From Zetaproteobacteria bacterium (GTDB lineage Bacteria; Pseudomonadota; Zetaproteobacteria; Mariprofundales; Mariprofundaceae): 64,000 nucleotides of DNA. The notes under the pieces are model-generated. The model was not told the origin of the DNA. It made no database searches and saw nothing but the letters and a program-made list of their open reading frames with translations. The position numbers and the translations under genes are program-made. The DNA is taken from positions 1 to 64,000 of the forward strand of contig PEAA01000003.1 in the NCBI GenBank assembly GCA_002753275.1, written 5' to 3'. Position 1 is the first letter of the stretch. Every line of letters begins with the position of its first letter. Positions 27,287 to 35,684 of this stretch are shown in pieces.

Positions 27287-28111
27287 TTAATTGGCACGGT
27301 AACCCATTTTGAGCATCCGTTCAGAGAAGAGCCGATCTGACAGGTTGCTGTTGTATTGTTGTTCACTGAACGAGAGTTCCGTAATGTGTTGACTTTGAAT
27401 ATTTTTCATCACCATGTGTCGCACACTCCAGATGCCATCGATCGCTTCAACCTTATCTACAATCAGGGTTTTGAGGTGCTGCGCTTTACGGTCCCAATAG
27501 TCGATGCGTACGGCGATAAGGATATCTTTGCGGATATAGCTGATCGTTTTTGTGTAGCCGAGATTTTTTTGCAGATCTTCCGTTTTGGGTGTTGCAGAAA
27601 TTTTCCAGCAATCATGGTTGTCGATGATTTCAGAGCCTAATAGGGTCCAGTTATAATCTTCGAGTTCGGGTGTCTGCTTGATGTCTTCAAAGGTGAAATC
27701 GGTCCCCATAAAATAGTCACCTCGGTCGGATGAGGAAATTCTACGAACTTTTTTCAATGCGGGAAGATAAAGCCATTGGTCATCATCTCTTGCCACACCA
27801 TCGTAGTCGTAGGTGAGCAGGGCTGTATCTAAAATATTGGCAGGTTTTAGAAAGTAAGAGATTGATTTACTGTCGGCACCATAATCTTTGCGAAAGGCGA
27901 TCATGTGGCGCTCGCGTACACCGCCGCGTTTATCAATCAACTTTTGGTCAATCTTTTGAATAAGATCCTCGCCATCATCCCGCTGATCCACCGCTTGCAT
28001 AATGGAGAGCCCCGTTGGGTTTTCCACTGGCGTCTCTGCTTGGCTATAGGTTGGAATGGCCAATAGGGTGAACGATATGAGCGAGAGTGGAAGGAGGGTT
28101 GTGAATTTCAT
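27287..28111 (-). CDS. LolA-like outer-membrane lipoprotein-sorting family protein
   Basis: A 274-residue periplasmic protein with signal peptide (residues 1-25) and a LolA/LppX-like half-barrel pattern: repeated antiparallel strands with DDQWLYLPALKKVRRISSSDRGDYFMGTDFT-type core. Proteins of this type accompany MMPL/RND transporters and probably carry a hydrophobic load across the periplasm. The start ATG shares an ATGA overlap with the marR stop, so both are translated from one message. The specific load cannot be read. Confidence 0.8.
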   Translation of the reverse strand: MKFTTLLPLSLISFTLLAIPTYSQAETPVENPTGLSIMQAVDQRDDGEDLIQKIDQKLIDKRGGVRERHMIAFRKDYGADSKSISYFLKPANILDTALLTYDYDGVARDDDQWLYLPALKKVRRISSSDRGDYFMGTDFTFEDIKQTPELEDYNWTLLGSEIIDNHDCWKISATPKTEDLQKNLGYTKTISYIRKDILIAVRIDYWDRKAQHLKTLIVDKVEAIDGIWSVRHMVMKNIQSQHITELSFSEQQYNSNLSDRLFSERMLKMGYRAN

Positions 28112-28593
28112 GGGTTTGCTCCATAGGTTGATTTTTTCTCGATAAGTAAGTGCTTTAAGGTGTTCAATGCGGAAAATAATTGCGTTCGCTGCGCTTTTGG
28201 AAACCCCGCCAATAGGCTCTCTTGGAAGGATTGTACGGCATTTTGCATTGTTTGAAGTGCCTCCACTCCTTTGTCGGTGAGTGAAAATTGGTAGCAGCGG
28301 CGATCACAGGGGGCGACGGAGCGGTGGAGAAAACCTTGCTTAACCAAGCCATCCAGTCGTCGGGTGACCGTTGCTTTATCACGCAGCATCATGGCGACAA
28401 TATCGCGTTGCCCCATCACTTTTTGTTCATGAATGCGATAGAGAATGCCAAAGTCTTGAGCATTACAAGCGTAGCCTGATGCTGAAAAATCTTCGGCAAT
28501 GGCATGGGTCATCAAGGCTGCAACTTGATTGATTTGAAATCCAAGCGCATGTTCCAATTTGAAGGGGGGAAAATGATCTTGCGTATCGCTCAT
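28108..28593 (-). CDS. MarR-family transcriptional regulator
   Basis: A 161-residue winged-helix protein: helix-turn-helix around residues 60-85 (QRDIVAMMLRDKATVTRRLDGL) and a wing with DRRCYQFSLTDKG, as in MarR. Helical ends form the dimer. It is first in the operon marR-LolA-like-RND-DUF1302, with a palindromic operator 20 bases upstream, so it most likely represses itself and the export genes until a small hydrophobic ligand binds. A cysteine in the wing (ACDRRC-like, APCDRRC) might give redox sensitivity, but this is speculation. Confidence 0.9.
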   Translation of the reverse strand: MSDTQDHFPPFKLEHALGFQINQVAALMTHAIAEDFSASGYACNAQDFGILYRIHEQKVMGQRDIVAMMLRDKATVTRRLDGLVKQGFLHRSVAPCDRRCYQFSLTDKGVEALQTMQNAVQSFQESLLAGFPKAQRTQLFSALNTLKHLLIEKKSTYGANP

Positions 28594-28612
28594 AGGCAGC
28601 GAGCTTAGTTAA

Positions 28613-28633
28613 TTAGTTGCGGTATGCAACTAA
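28613..28633 (-). promoter_or_regulatory. MarR-type operator
   Basis: A perfect 8-base inverted repeat, TTAGTTGC / GCAACTAA, with 5 bases between. Size and TTGC/GCAA core fit known MarR-family sites. It begins 3 bases downstream of the presumed -10 hexamer and would cover the transcription start of marR, a position for repression. Confidence 0.75.
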
Positions 28634-28636
28634 ATT

Positions 28637-28664
28637 TTTATACGGAGAATGGGTCTTAGAACAA
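28637..28664 (-). promoter_or_regulatory. candidate marR promoter
   Basis: On the minus strand TTGTTC (28664-28659) and TATAAA (28642-28637) are 16 bases apart. The -35 box lies inside the 3' end of the pirin gene. The -10 is near consensus and the operator starts just after it. Confidence 0.5.
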
Positions 28665-29540
28665 TCCTTGTTCAAAATCGTAAAAGGCTTGGCGAACTTC
28701 CGCTTTGGTGTTCATTACAAACGGCCCCCCGCGCGCCACGGGTTCATGAATCGGTTTCGCGGCGATGAGCAACAGGCGGCAGTCAGTTTCGTTGGCCTGC
28801 AGTTGAATGGTGGCGCCGAGGGAGAGTACGGCCAAATCATCACGATGCAGCAGTTTTGATTGCCCCTCTTGATCATCGAGCGTGATTTCACCCATAATGA
28901 CATAGAGAAAGGCGTGATGTTCGATTGGCAGTGATTGTGTAAAGGTGTGTTGTGCGGGTAAATGAATGTCGAGATACAAAGGTTCGGTAAGAGGTTGTTG
29001 AATGACTCCTTGGGTACCTTGGTCGGTGGTGCCAGCAATCACCCGTACGATGGTGCCGTTGGACTCGGTTTGTATGGGAATTTTATCAGCAGGGTACTCT
29101 TGATAACTGGGGAAATCCATTTTGTGTTGGGCCGGTAAATTGACCCAGAGTTGAAAGCCTTCAAGCAGACCATCTTGCTGTTCGGGCATTTCAGAGTGAA
29201 TGATGCCACGGGCTGCGCTCATCCATTGAATTCCACCTGCTTCAATGATCCCTTCATGGCCGGCGTTGTCTTTGTGACGCATACGCCCGGCAAGGAGGTA
29301 GGTGACGGTTTCAAAACCACGGTGAGGGTGGGGCGGAAATCCAGCAATGTAGTCATCCGGTTGATCGGAGCGAAAAGCATCGAGCATTAAAAAAGGGTCA
29401 AGCATGGGCAGAGAGGGGGTGCCAATCATACGGGTCAGTTGTACGCCTGCACCATCTTGGGTGGCGATTCCATGAACGATGCGTTCAATATGACGCGTGG
29501 TGTGAATCGGAGATGAGGTCGTCGAAGGCGTGTGCGTCAT
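28656..29540 (-). CDS. pirin family protein
   Basis: A 294-residue bicupin. The N-terminal cupin has the metal-binding set HPHRGFETVTY, the GGIQWMSAARGIIHSEMP block and the GFQLWVNLPAQHK segment typical of bacterial pirins; the C-terminal cupin is more divergent. Some members show quercetin 2,3-dioxygenase activity; others have regulatory roles. GAGGAT precedes the ATG at 29540. It stands between the Tim44-like gene terminator and the marR promoter; shared regulation is not shown. Confidence 0.9.
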   Translation of the reverse strand: MTHTPSTTSSPIHTTRHIERIVHGIATQDGAGVQLTRMIGTPSLPMLDPFLMLDAFRSDQPDDYIAGFPPHPHRGFETVTYLLAGRMRHKDNAGHEGIIEAGGIQWMSAARGIIHSEMPEQQDGLLEGFQLWVNLPAQHKMDFPSYQEYPADKIPIQTESNGTIVRVIAGTTDQGTQGVIQQPLTEPLYLDIHLPAQHTFTQSLPIEHHAFLYVIMGEITLDDQEGQSKLLHRDDLAVLSLGATIQLQANETDCRLLLIAAKPIHEPVARGGPFVMNTKAEVRQAFYDFEQGLF

Positions 29541-29597
29541 AAGGATCCTCGTACTTTCAATATACCGTAAGAGACGGTTTCACAGGGCGATGAAATA

Positions 29598-29624
29598 GCG
29601 CCTGAGTGATGTGACCTCAGGCGC
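29598..29624 (-). terminator. hairpin after the Tim44-like gene
   Basis: Perfect 9-base stem GCGCCTGAG / CTCAGGCGC with a 9-base loop, 15 bases past the stop of the Tim44-like gene. The T-run after it is short (TATTTCA), so termination is likely but not certain. Confidence 0.55.
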
Positions 29625-29638
29625 ATGATTTTCAAAAA

Positions 29639-30535
29639 TTAAGCTTGTTGAATACCTGCAAGGTACCAGGTTGGATCTTCTGATGTAGGGTTGTGTTGGA
29701 AAATCCATGTTTCATTGACTTCTGAATTACTGCTTTCGAGGACTTTGCCACCGGCATCCAGCGTACTTTCACGCATCATCGCGGTAAAGTGAACGGCAAC
29801 CCAGTCAAGATCGGTTTCATGCCAGCTGCTTAACACCTCTGCGGCCAGTGTCACGGCTTCTGTTTGATGCTGAACATCGCCCGACTGTTCCATCTCTTGA
29901 GCAATGCGCTCGCTGATTTCAGGGGTGCAAAAGCTGCGAATATCATGGATATCTTTTGCATCCCACGCCTTTTGCATGCGTACAAAAATATCGCGTGAAG
30001 CCTGGGTGAAAAAGTCGAGATCAAGATTGGACTTGATGGCTGTACTTTCAGGTTGGCTTGATCCCATCGCTTGGCTTTGGCGCTGCATCGGTTCCGCATC
30101 CAAGCTGTTTTGTTGATCCATTGGGGGAGTAGGATGGCCTGCATAGGCAGTTCGGTTGGCAGGTTGCTGTCCTTTGCGTTTGAAGACCATATAGAGCAAA
30201 AAGGCAACGCCTGCAAAGAGCAGGATATCGACAAAGTTAATGCCCTCAAATGCACCGCCAAAGAGCATCGCTCCTAGCAATCCGCCCATGGCAAGACCTG
30301 CTAGTCCTCCCATCAGACCACCGCTCATGAAACCACTTTTTTTTGCGGTTGAACTTGAGGCATTGTTTTGCATGGCAGGACTTTTTTGTGCCGGTGATGC
30401 CATGCGTTGTTGTCCAAAGCTTTTGCCGCCACCAAAGCGTTTGGCCTCAGCATCGACGGCGCCATAGGGAACAATGCAGGCGAGGGTAAAGATGAGCGCG
30501 AATGATTTTAATAAATTCTTCATAAGGCTGGTCAT
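29639..30535 (-). CDS. Tim44-like domain membrane protein
   Basis: A 298-residue protein: signal/TM segment (residues about 8-28), an Ala/Gln/Lys-rich low-complexity part, glycine-rich hydrophobic stretch (about 70-98), a TM helix (about 100-117), and a C-terminal Tim44/MRPL45-type domain (about 165-298) with NEVNETWIFQ-like strands ending in WYLAGIQQA. Bacterial versions are membrane proteins of unsettled role. Its ATG overlaps the upstream DUF721 gene stop as ATGA. A glycine-rich hydrophobic segment also occurs in some magnetosome proteins, but no specific similarity was seen here. Confidence 0.85.
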   Translation of the reverse strand: MTSLMKNLLKSFALIFTLACIVPYGAVDAEAKRFGGGKSFGQQRMASPAQKSPAMQNNASSSTAKKSGFMSGGLMGGLAGLAMGGLLGAMLFGGAFEGINFVDILLFAGVAFLLYMVFKRKGQQPANRTAYAGHPTPPMDQQNSLDAEPMQRQSQAMGSSQPESTAIKSNLDLDFFTQASRDIFVRMQKAWDAKDIHDIRSFCTPEISERIAQEMEQSGDVQHQTEAVTLAAEVLSSWHETDLDWVAVHFTAMMRESTLDAGGKVLESSNSEVNETWIFQHNPTSEDPTWYLAGIQQA

Positions 30536-31041
30536 GGGTGTTGATCTCCTAAAAACTGAATATGTGCCACTTGCGCTTGAAACATCGCCAAGCGTAAGGG
30601 GTGATTGTTGATGTTTGGCAATGAAAGTGCAATCTTTTTTCGTATCGTGAGCGGTAAAGGGGAGCTTTTTACTATACTTTTTTTTGCTGGGGAAATCCCC
30701 GCATGGCTTTGAATGCGCGTGCGTAAATCACGAAGATTGCGCAGTCCCGCCCGATCTTGGCAGGCGGAGATGATCTGTTCGTGCAAGAAACGAATTTGTT
30801 GCGCCATGTTGGGGTGGGTGATGCCAATGATGAGGGTGTAACTGTGATCTTCTGCATATTCAAAAAAAACGGGCTCGCTATGTGAAGCCAACATGGTTCC
30901 GACAATTCCGGGCCAATCACGGCGAATGCGTGCCAACATTGATAGGGTCTGAAAGCGTTGTTCTCCTAAGATATTGGCAAAATGATCTTGCGCATCCAGA
31001 AGTTGTGATCGAGGTCGTTTGGGTTGCTTCATGTTGGGCAA
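30532..31041 (-). CDS. DUF721/DciA-like protein
   Basis: A 169-residue protein with the DUF721 pattern: an N-terminal helix, ARIRRDWPGIVGTMLASHSEP, the strand segment YTLIIGITHPNMAQQIRFL and a following helix. DUF721 proteins related to DciA load the replicative helicase; this copy may do so, or be a diverged relative. A second ATG at 31032 is an alternative start. It lies 9 bases after the HIT gene. Confidence 0.65.
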   Translation of the reverse strand: MPNMKQPKRPRSQLLDAQDHFANILGEQRFQTLSMLARIRRDWPGIVGTMLASHSEPVFFEYAEDHSYTLIIGITHPNMAQQIRFLHEQIISACQDRAGLRNLRDLRTRIQSHAGISPAKKSIVKSSPLPLTIRKKIALSLPNINNHPLRLAMFQAQVAHIQFLGDQHP

Positions 31042-31050
31042 TAACGGGAT

Positions 31051-31380
31051 TTAAAAGGGAAGCCGTTTGCCACCGAGTAGATGGATGTGCAGGTGGAAAA
31101 TCTCTTGCCCACCACCCTCTTTGACATTGATGACAACTCGGTACCCCGCCTCGGCAATGCCTTCATTCTCAGCAATTAAACGCACGCGTTGCATCATGTT
31201 GCCAAGAAGTGCTGGGTCGTCGGCATCGGCCAGCGTCGCAATATGCTGTTTTGGAATCAGCAGGATATGGGTGGGGGCTTTGGGGTGGATATCACGAAAG
31301 GCGAGCATGGTTTCATCTTCAAATACTTTTTGCGCAGGGATTTCACCTGTGGCAATACGACAAAATAGGCAGTTAGACAT
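31051..31380 (-). CDS. HIT family (HinT-like) nucleotide hydrolase
   Basis: A 109-residue histidine-triad protein: N-terminal CLFCRIATGEIPA, RDIHPKAPTHILLIPKQHI, and the catalytic HLHIHLLGG. HinT-type enzymes cleave purine nucleoside phosphoramidates. The two cysteines near the N terminus are typical of bacterial members. Placement directly behind hisE is a recurrent proteobacterial order. Confidence 0.93.
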   Translation of the reverse strand: MSNCLFCRIATGEIPAQKVFEDETMLAFRDIHPKAPTHILLIPKQHIATLADADDPALLGNMMQRVRLIAENEGIAEAGYRVVINVKEGGGQEIFHLHIHLLGGKRLPF

Positions 31381-31412
31381 TGTGACTCCCAGATCGATGA
31401 ATAGATTGATGG

Positions 31413-31730
31413 TTAGCGTGATGCTTTTTCATCATGGCCGGAGACGCCGAAACGGCGCGCCAGCTCTTGCAAAATATCATCGGCGCTTAAATTATGATGT
31501 GCAAGCATGATCATCGAGTGAAACCATAGATCGGCCGTCTCATAAATGATCTTTTCACGGTTGCCCGTTTTGCTTGCTAAGATAGTTTCTATCGCCTCTT
31601 CTCCGACTTTTTCTAGAATTTTATCTTCGCCCTTGTGGTAGAGTGAAGCAACATAGGAGCTCTTCGCTGATTGTTGTTTGCGATCCTCTAAGATACGGGT
31701 CAATTCGTTGAGAATGTCATATTGATTCAT
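31413..31730 (-). CDS. hisE: phosphoribosyl-ATP pyrophosphatase
   Basis: A 105-residue all-helical MazG-like enzyme for histidine biosynthesis step 2. [14 protein letters not shown] and [13 protein letters not shown] hold the Mg-binding acids. ATG overlaps the hisI stop as ATGA, so the two are coupled; in other bacteria the same two activities are fused as HisIE. Confidence 0.95.
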   Translation of the reverse strand: MNQYDILNELTRILEDRKQQSAKSSYVASLYHKGEDKILEKVGEEAIETILASKTGNREKIIYETADLWFHSMIMLAHHNLSADDILQELARRFGVSGHDEKASR

Positions 31731-32080
31731 AAGGCATCCTTATTGTTGACCCATGCCTCATCTTCATAATGGCGATAGAAGCAGGTTCGGTTGTTGGTGT
31801 GACACGCCGCACCGGTTTGTTCAATGGTAAGTAGCAGTGTGTCACCATCGCAATCGAGTTGGATGTTGCATATTTTTTGCACATGGCCACTGCGTTCGCC
31901 TTTTTTCCATTGCGATTGGCGTGAGCGGCTGTAGTAGTGGGCATAACCTGTTGCGATGGTTTGATTGACCGCTTCACGGTTCATCCACGCCATCATCAAC
32001 ACTTCACCACTCTTGCGCTCTTGTGCAATGGCGGGAACGAGTCCATCGGCATTAAATTTGATCTGTGCGAAGATGCTCAT
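31727..32080 (-). CDS. hisI: phosphoribosyl-AMP cyclohydrolase
   Basis: A 117-residue enzyme for histidine biosynthesis step 3. The metal-binding segment [10 protein letters not shown] and zinc cysteines in CDGD and [13 protein letters not shown] are intact; the N terminus has [11 protein letters not shown] and [10 protein letters not shown]. It overlaps hemL by 4 bases (ATGA) and hisE by 4 bases, so hemL-hisI-hisE forms one translation-coupled unit linking haem and histidine synthesis genes. Confidence 0.95.
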   Translation of the reverse strand: MSIFAQIKFNADGLVPAIAQERKSGEVLMMAWMNREAVNQTIATGYAHYYSRSRQSQWKKGERSGHVQKICNIQLDCDGDTLLLTIEQTGAACHTNNRTCFYRHYEDEAWVNNKDAL

Positions 32081-33378
32081 GCTGTTAGGGTTGCCAAGGC
32101 GCGTTTGGCTGCTTCGAGGGTGGCATCAATATCGGCATCGCTATGGGCAGCTGAAACAAACGCGGCCTCATATTGACTTGGTGCGAGGTAAATACCCTCT
32201 TCAAGCATAGCGTTAAAGAATTTTCCAAAAAATGCTAAATCACAATGGTTGCTTACATCGCTGCAACAAGTTACTTGGTCAAGTTGTGTGAAAAAGATGG
32301 TGAACATCGAACCGACACGGTTACCACTGGCGGCAACGCCCGCCTCTTGACAGCCTGCGAGCAATCCTTCGAAGAGTCGTTTGGATTTGGTTTCAAGATC
32401 AGCATATATCGCAGGATTTTGCAGATGTTTTAAGGTCTCAAGCCCTGCACGCATGGCCAGTGGATTGCCTGAAAGTGTGCCCGCTTGATAGACAGGGCCA
32501 TCTGGCGAAATTTTACGCATAATATCTTCACGGCCACCATAGGCACCGACAGGAAGCCCTCCACCGATAATCTTACCAAGGCAAGTGAGGTCAGGCGTAA
32601 TGCCAAAACGCGCTTGCGCTCCACCTGCTGCAACACGAAATCCACACATCACTTCATCAAAAATGAGCAGCGCCCCTTCGGCATCGCAGAGATCACGCAG
32701 TGCTTGCAAAAAACCATTCTCATTTAACAGCATCACGCCGGTGTTGCCAGGAACAGGCTCGACAATAATGCAGGCGATTTCACCGGGGTTTTCAGCAAAA
32801 AGTCGCTTCACGGCATCAAGATCATTAAAAGGGGCTGTGAGGGTGAGTTTGGCATAATCGTTGGGAACACCTGCAGAGTCAGGCTCTCCAAAAGTGGATG
32901 CGCCAGAGCCAGCTTTCACCAAAAAACCATCGGCATGACCATGGTAGCCACCCTCAAATTTGATAAATTTATCGCGTCCGGTAAAGCCGCGTGCAAGACG
33001 CAGGGCACTCATGGTCGCTTCCGTACCTGAATTGACAAACCGTATCACTTCTATTGAGGGTACCATCGCAATCACTTGTTGTGCGAGGGCAATTTCAAGT
33101 TCACATGGCGCGCCAAAAGAGACGCCCGATTGGGCTGTATCTTGGATGCCCTTGAGCACATCAGGATGGCTGTGACCTAAAATCATCGGCCCCCATGAAC
33201 CAACATAGTCAATATAACGGTTACCATCGACATCTTCAATGTAAGCACCGTGTGCTTTGGCGATAAACCGAGGGGTTCCACCGACGGATTTGAATGCGCG
33301 TACAGGAGAGTTAACACCGCCAGGGATGATTTTTTTGGCTTGTTCAAAGTCGATAGCCGATTGGCTTGTAGATAGCAT
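32077..33378 (-). CDS. hemL: glutamate-1-semialdehyde 2,1-aminomutase
   Basis: A 433-residue PLP enzyme making 5-aminolevulinate in the C5 haem pathway. Conserved: [13 protein letters not shown], the glycine-rich [26 protein letters not shown] and the PLP lysine in [13 protein letters not shown]. The ATG at 33378 follows AAAAGGAG; thirteen upstream in-frame residues are rejected. Its presence indicates haem synthesis from glutamate rather than glycine, which differs from the ALA-synthase route usual in Alphaproteobacteria. Confidence 0.96.
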   Translation of the reverse strand: MLSTSQSAIDFEQAKKIIPGGVNSPVRAFKSVGGTPRFIAKAHGAYIEDVDGNRYIDYVGSWGPMILGHSHPDVLKGIQDTAQSGVSFGAPCELEIALAQQVIAMVPSIEVIRFVNSGTEATMSALRLARGFTGRDKFIKFEGGYHGHADGFLVKAGSGASTFGEPDSAGVPNDYAKLTLTAPFNDLDAVKRLFAENPGEIACIIVEPVPGNTGVMLLNENGFLQALRDLCDAEGALLIFDEVMCGFRVAAGGAQARFGITPDLTCLGKIIGGGLPVGAYGGREDIMRKISPDGPVYQAGTLSGNPLAMRAGLETLKHLQNPAIYADLETKSKRLFEGLLAGCQEAGVAASGNRVGSMFTIFFTQLDQVTCCSDVSNHCDLAFFGKFFNAMLEEGIYLAPSQYEAAFVSAAHSDADIDATLEAAKRALATLTA

Positions 33379-33460
33379 GGAAGCTCCTTTTAAAAGAGAA
33401 AAATAAAATTTGTGCAAACGCTATAGGGAAGAAAAAATAGCGGTGATTGATGGTGGAATC

Positions 33461-35566
33461 TTATTTGAGGTGCCGTGTTTGATTTAACTCCATCAAGAAG
33501 CGGTCAACAGCGGCTTTTTGTTCTCCCGATGTTTGGTGCAGACTGCGAGCGGATTGAAGCAGCTCTTGTGACATGCGTGAAGACTCCTCCGATGCCAAGG
33601 TTACATCTTGAATACTTCGACCAATCTCTTCCATTCCATCTTTCGATAGCTGTGCGCCTTGAGAGATATCACTGACGGTGACCGATTGCTCTTCCATGGC
33701 CGAAGAGATGGTCATGGTGTGTTCATTGATCTCTTCAATGATGCGTGAAATGGCTTGCAGTGCCGTGACTGCAGAAGCACTTTCGTGTTGCATGCTGGCA
33801 ATTTGGCTGTCGATCTCTTTGGTTGCCTGGCCTGTTTGTTGCGCGAGATCTTTCACTTCGTTGGCCACAACAGCAAAGCCCCGTCCGGCATCACCTGCAC
33901 GGGCCGCTTCAATCGAAGCATTCAGTGCCAGTAGATTGGTTTGTTCAGCAATATCATGAATGGTATTGACGACATGACCGATATCAGATGAAGCCTGGGA
34001 TAAACGGTCCATGATCGCATTGGTTTGGATTGCTTCCGCAGCGGCTTGCTCGGCAATTTGCAATGCATTTTGAACGCGGTGGGTCACCTCTTGGATGGTT
34101 GCACTCATCTCTTCGGTTGCCGCGGCTGTGGCAGAAACATGGATGATTCCTTGTTCTGTCCCTCCTGAAGCTGATTCTGCTTGAGCCGTGAGCTCTTCAG
34201 ACATCGAGGCAAGCGCTTCAGCAGCAGTGTTCACCTGCTGAGAACTGCTGTCAACATGGGAGACAAATTGGCTGATTTCACGCTCAAACTCACGAATGAT
34301 TTCGCTCTCTTTGGCTTGTTCATCAAGCTGTTGTTGCATGATTTTACGCTCTTGCAGTTGATGTGCTTCTCGTTCTTGCAGTGCCAGTTTGAGCCCCATA
34401 CGCATTTTTTCTAATGCTTTGAGTAAATGCCCCATCTCATCATGAAGATGGGTGACAATGGGGGTGTCAAGTTCGCCTTGCGCAATTTTTTCACTGGCGG
34501 CAACGGCCACATGAATCGGGTTGATGAGAGATTTGGCAATAAGAATCGAAACAAAAATGCCTCCGATCAGCAGCACAAGGGTGATAATGATAGTGAGATT
34601 GCGTAGCATAACAGCTTCATTAACCATTGTATCTGCCGTAGCTTCCATATCTTCTAATAGATTGTTTTCAATGTTGCGAAATAGGTTGATTCGTGCTGTG
34701 GCGGCATTAAACCAGGCCGTTGCATCGACATTGTAAACCTGTTTGTTTTGTGCCTGTTGGCGGTAATGCAGGGCGGTATCAATGGTCTCTTTGTCCAATC
34801 CTTGCTGATACATCTGCCATGCTTCTTGACTGGCAATATTTTTAAAGGTGTTTTCCGCTTGGTTCTGATTGGCCACCAATGTGATAAATTTTTCAAAGAG
34901 GGCATCTGAAAAAGAGCCCTTGGCAAAAACATTGGAGAGTACTGCGCGCTCAATGCCTGCATTTTCTTTAATCCCGGTATATTGCGCATAAGCTTCCATC
35001 ATAAGAGAGAGCTTGGCATTGCTCACCACAATATCGATGCCGGAATACGCTTCTGGACCCGCTAAGATTTTTGCAAGCAGCGCAGGGATTTCACGAATGT
35101 CTGCAATCAATGCGCTAAAATAACCAACCTCTTGTTGAACTGTCATTGTTAAGTCTGCAATTGATTGACGCGTTGCACGCAATTGATCGAGCTGTTGCAT
35201 AATATGGGCAAGTTTTGCATCGAGTTCGGGAACATTGAAGAAGTCGTGTTGTTGACTGTATGTTTCAATGTGTTGCGCAAAGATTGCCATATTTTTATCA
35301 ACCAGTTGTTGTTGCTTGGGTAGCGTATCCGCAAACTTTTGCCCTGTTGAACCGATGTACCCTGCACTCATGCCGCGTTCTTTTTGCAGTTCATGGACCA
35401 AGTCCGCCGCATATTGATTGAAATGGGTATATTTAGTGGCAATGGTTTCAACGGATGTTGCGGCATCATGTTTTTCTTTAATGTAAATTCCAGCATAAAA
35501 GAGCAATCCGATTGCAGGAAGAATAATGAGCAATAATAGTCGCTTGGATAGAGAAATGTTATGCAT
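33461..35566 (-). CDS. methyl-accepting chemotaxis protein with NIT sensor domain
   Basis: 701 residues. TM1 (about 8-26), a large periplasmic all-helical NIT domain (about 40-310) marked by HELQKERGMSAGYIGSTG, TM2 (about 320-342), HAMP (to about 400), and a methyl-accepting domain with [22 protein letters not shown] domains sense nitrate/nitrite in several proteins, so this receptor may guide cells along such gradients; ligand is inferred. It is transcribed alone on the minus strand behind the trk genes' end. Confidence 0.9.
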   Translation of the reverse strand: MHNISLSKRLLLLIILPAIGLLFYAGIYIKEKHDAATSVETIATKYTHFNQYAADLVHELQKERGMSAGYIGSTGQKFADTLPKQQQLVDKNMAIFAQHIETYSQQHDFFNVPELDAKLAHIMQQLDQLRATRQSIADLTMTVQQEVGYFSALIADIREIPALLAKILAGPEAYSGIDIVVSNAKLSLMMEAYAQYTGIKENAGIERAVLSNVFAKGSFSDALFEKFITLVANQNQAENTFKNIASQEAWQMYQQGLDKETIDTALHYRQQAQNKQVYNVDATAWFNAATARINLFRNIENNLLEDMEATADTMVNEAVMLRNLTIIITLVLLIGGIFVSILIAKSLINPIHVAVAASEKIAQGELDTPIVTHLHDEMGHLLKALEKMRMGLKLALQEREAHQLQERKIMQQQLDEQAKESEIIREFEREISQFVSHVDSSSQQVNTAAEALASMSEELTAQAESASGGTEQGIIHVSATAAATEEMSATIQEVTHRVQNALQIAEQAAAEAIQTNAIMDRLSQASSDIGHVVNTIHDIAEQTNLLALNASIEAARAGDAGRGFAVVANEVKDLAQQTGQATKEIDSQIASMQHESASAVTALQAISRIIEEINEHTMTISSAMEEQSVTVSDISQGAQLSKDGMEEIGRSIQDVTLASEESSRMSQELLQSARSLHQTSGEQKAAVDRFLMELNQTRHLK

Positions 35567-35684
35567 GAATACCTCTTTTTCTTATTCGAATCAAGATCGT
35601 TTGTATATTTTTCTATCAGTTTTATTTTGATAAGATGAAACAAATGGTGGCATGTTATCAGAAATATTCAATGATCGTTTTTAT

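Noticed and set aside
29639-30535. Tim44-like protein as a magnetosome (Mms6/MamD-like) protein because of its Gly/Leu-rich segment
   Set aside because: The C-terminal Tim44 domain explains it; Gly-rich helices alone are not specific.
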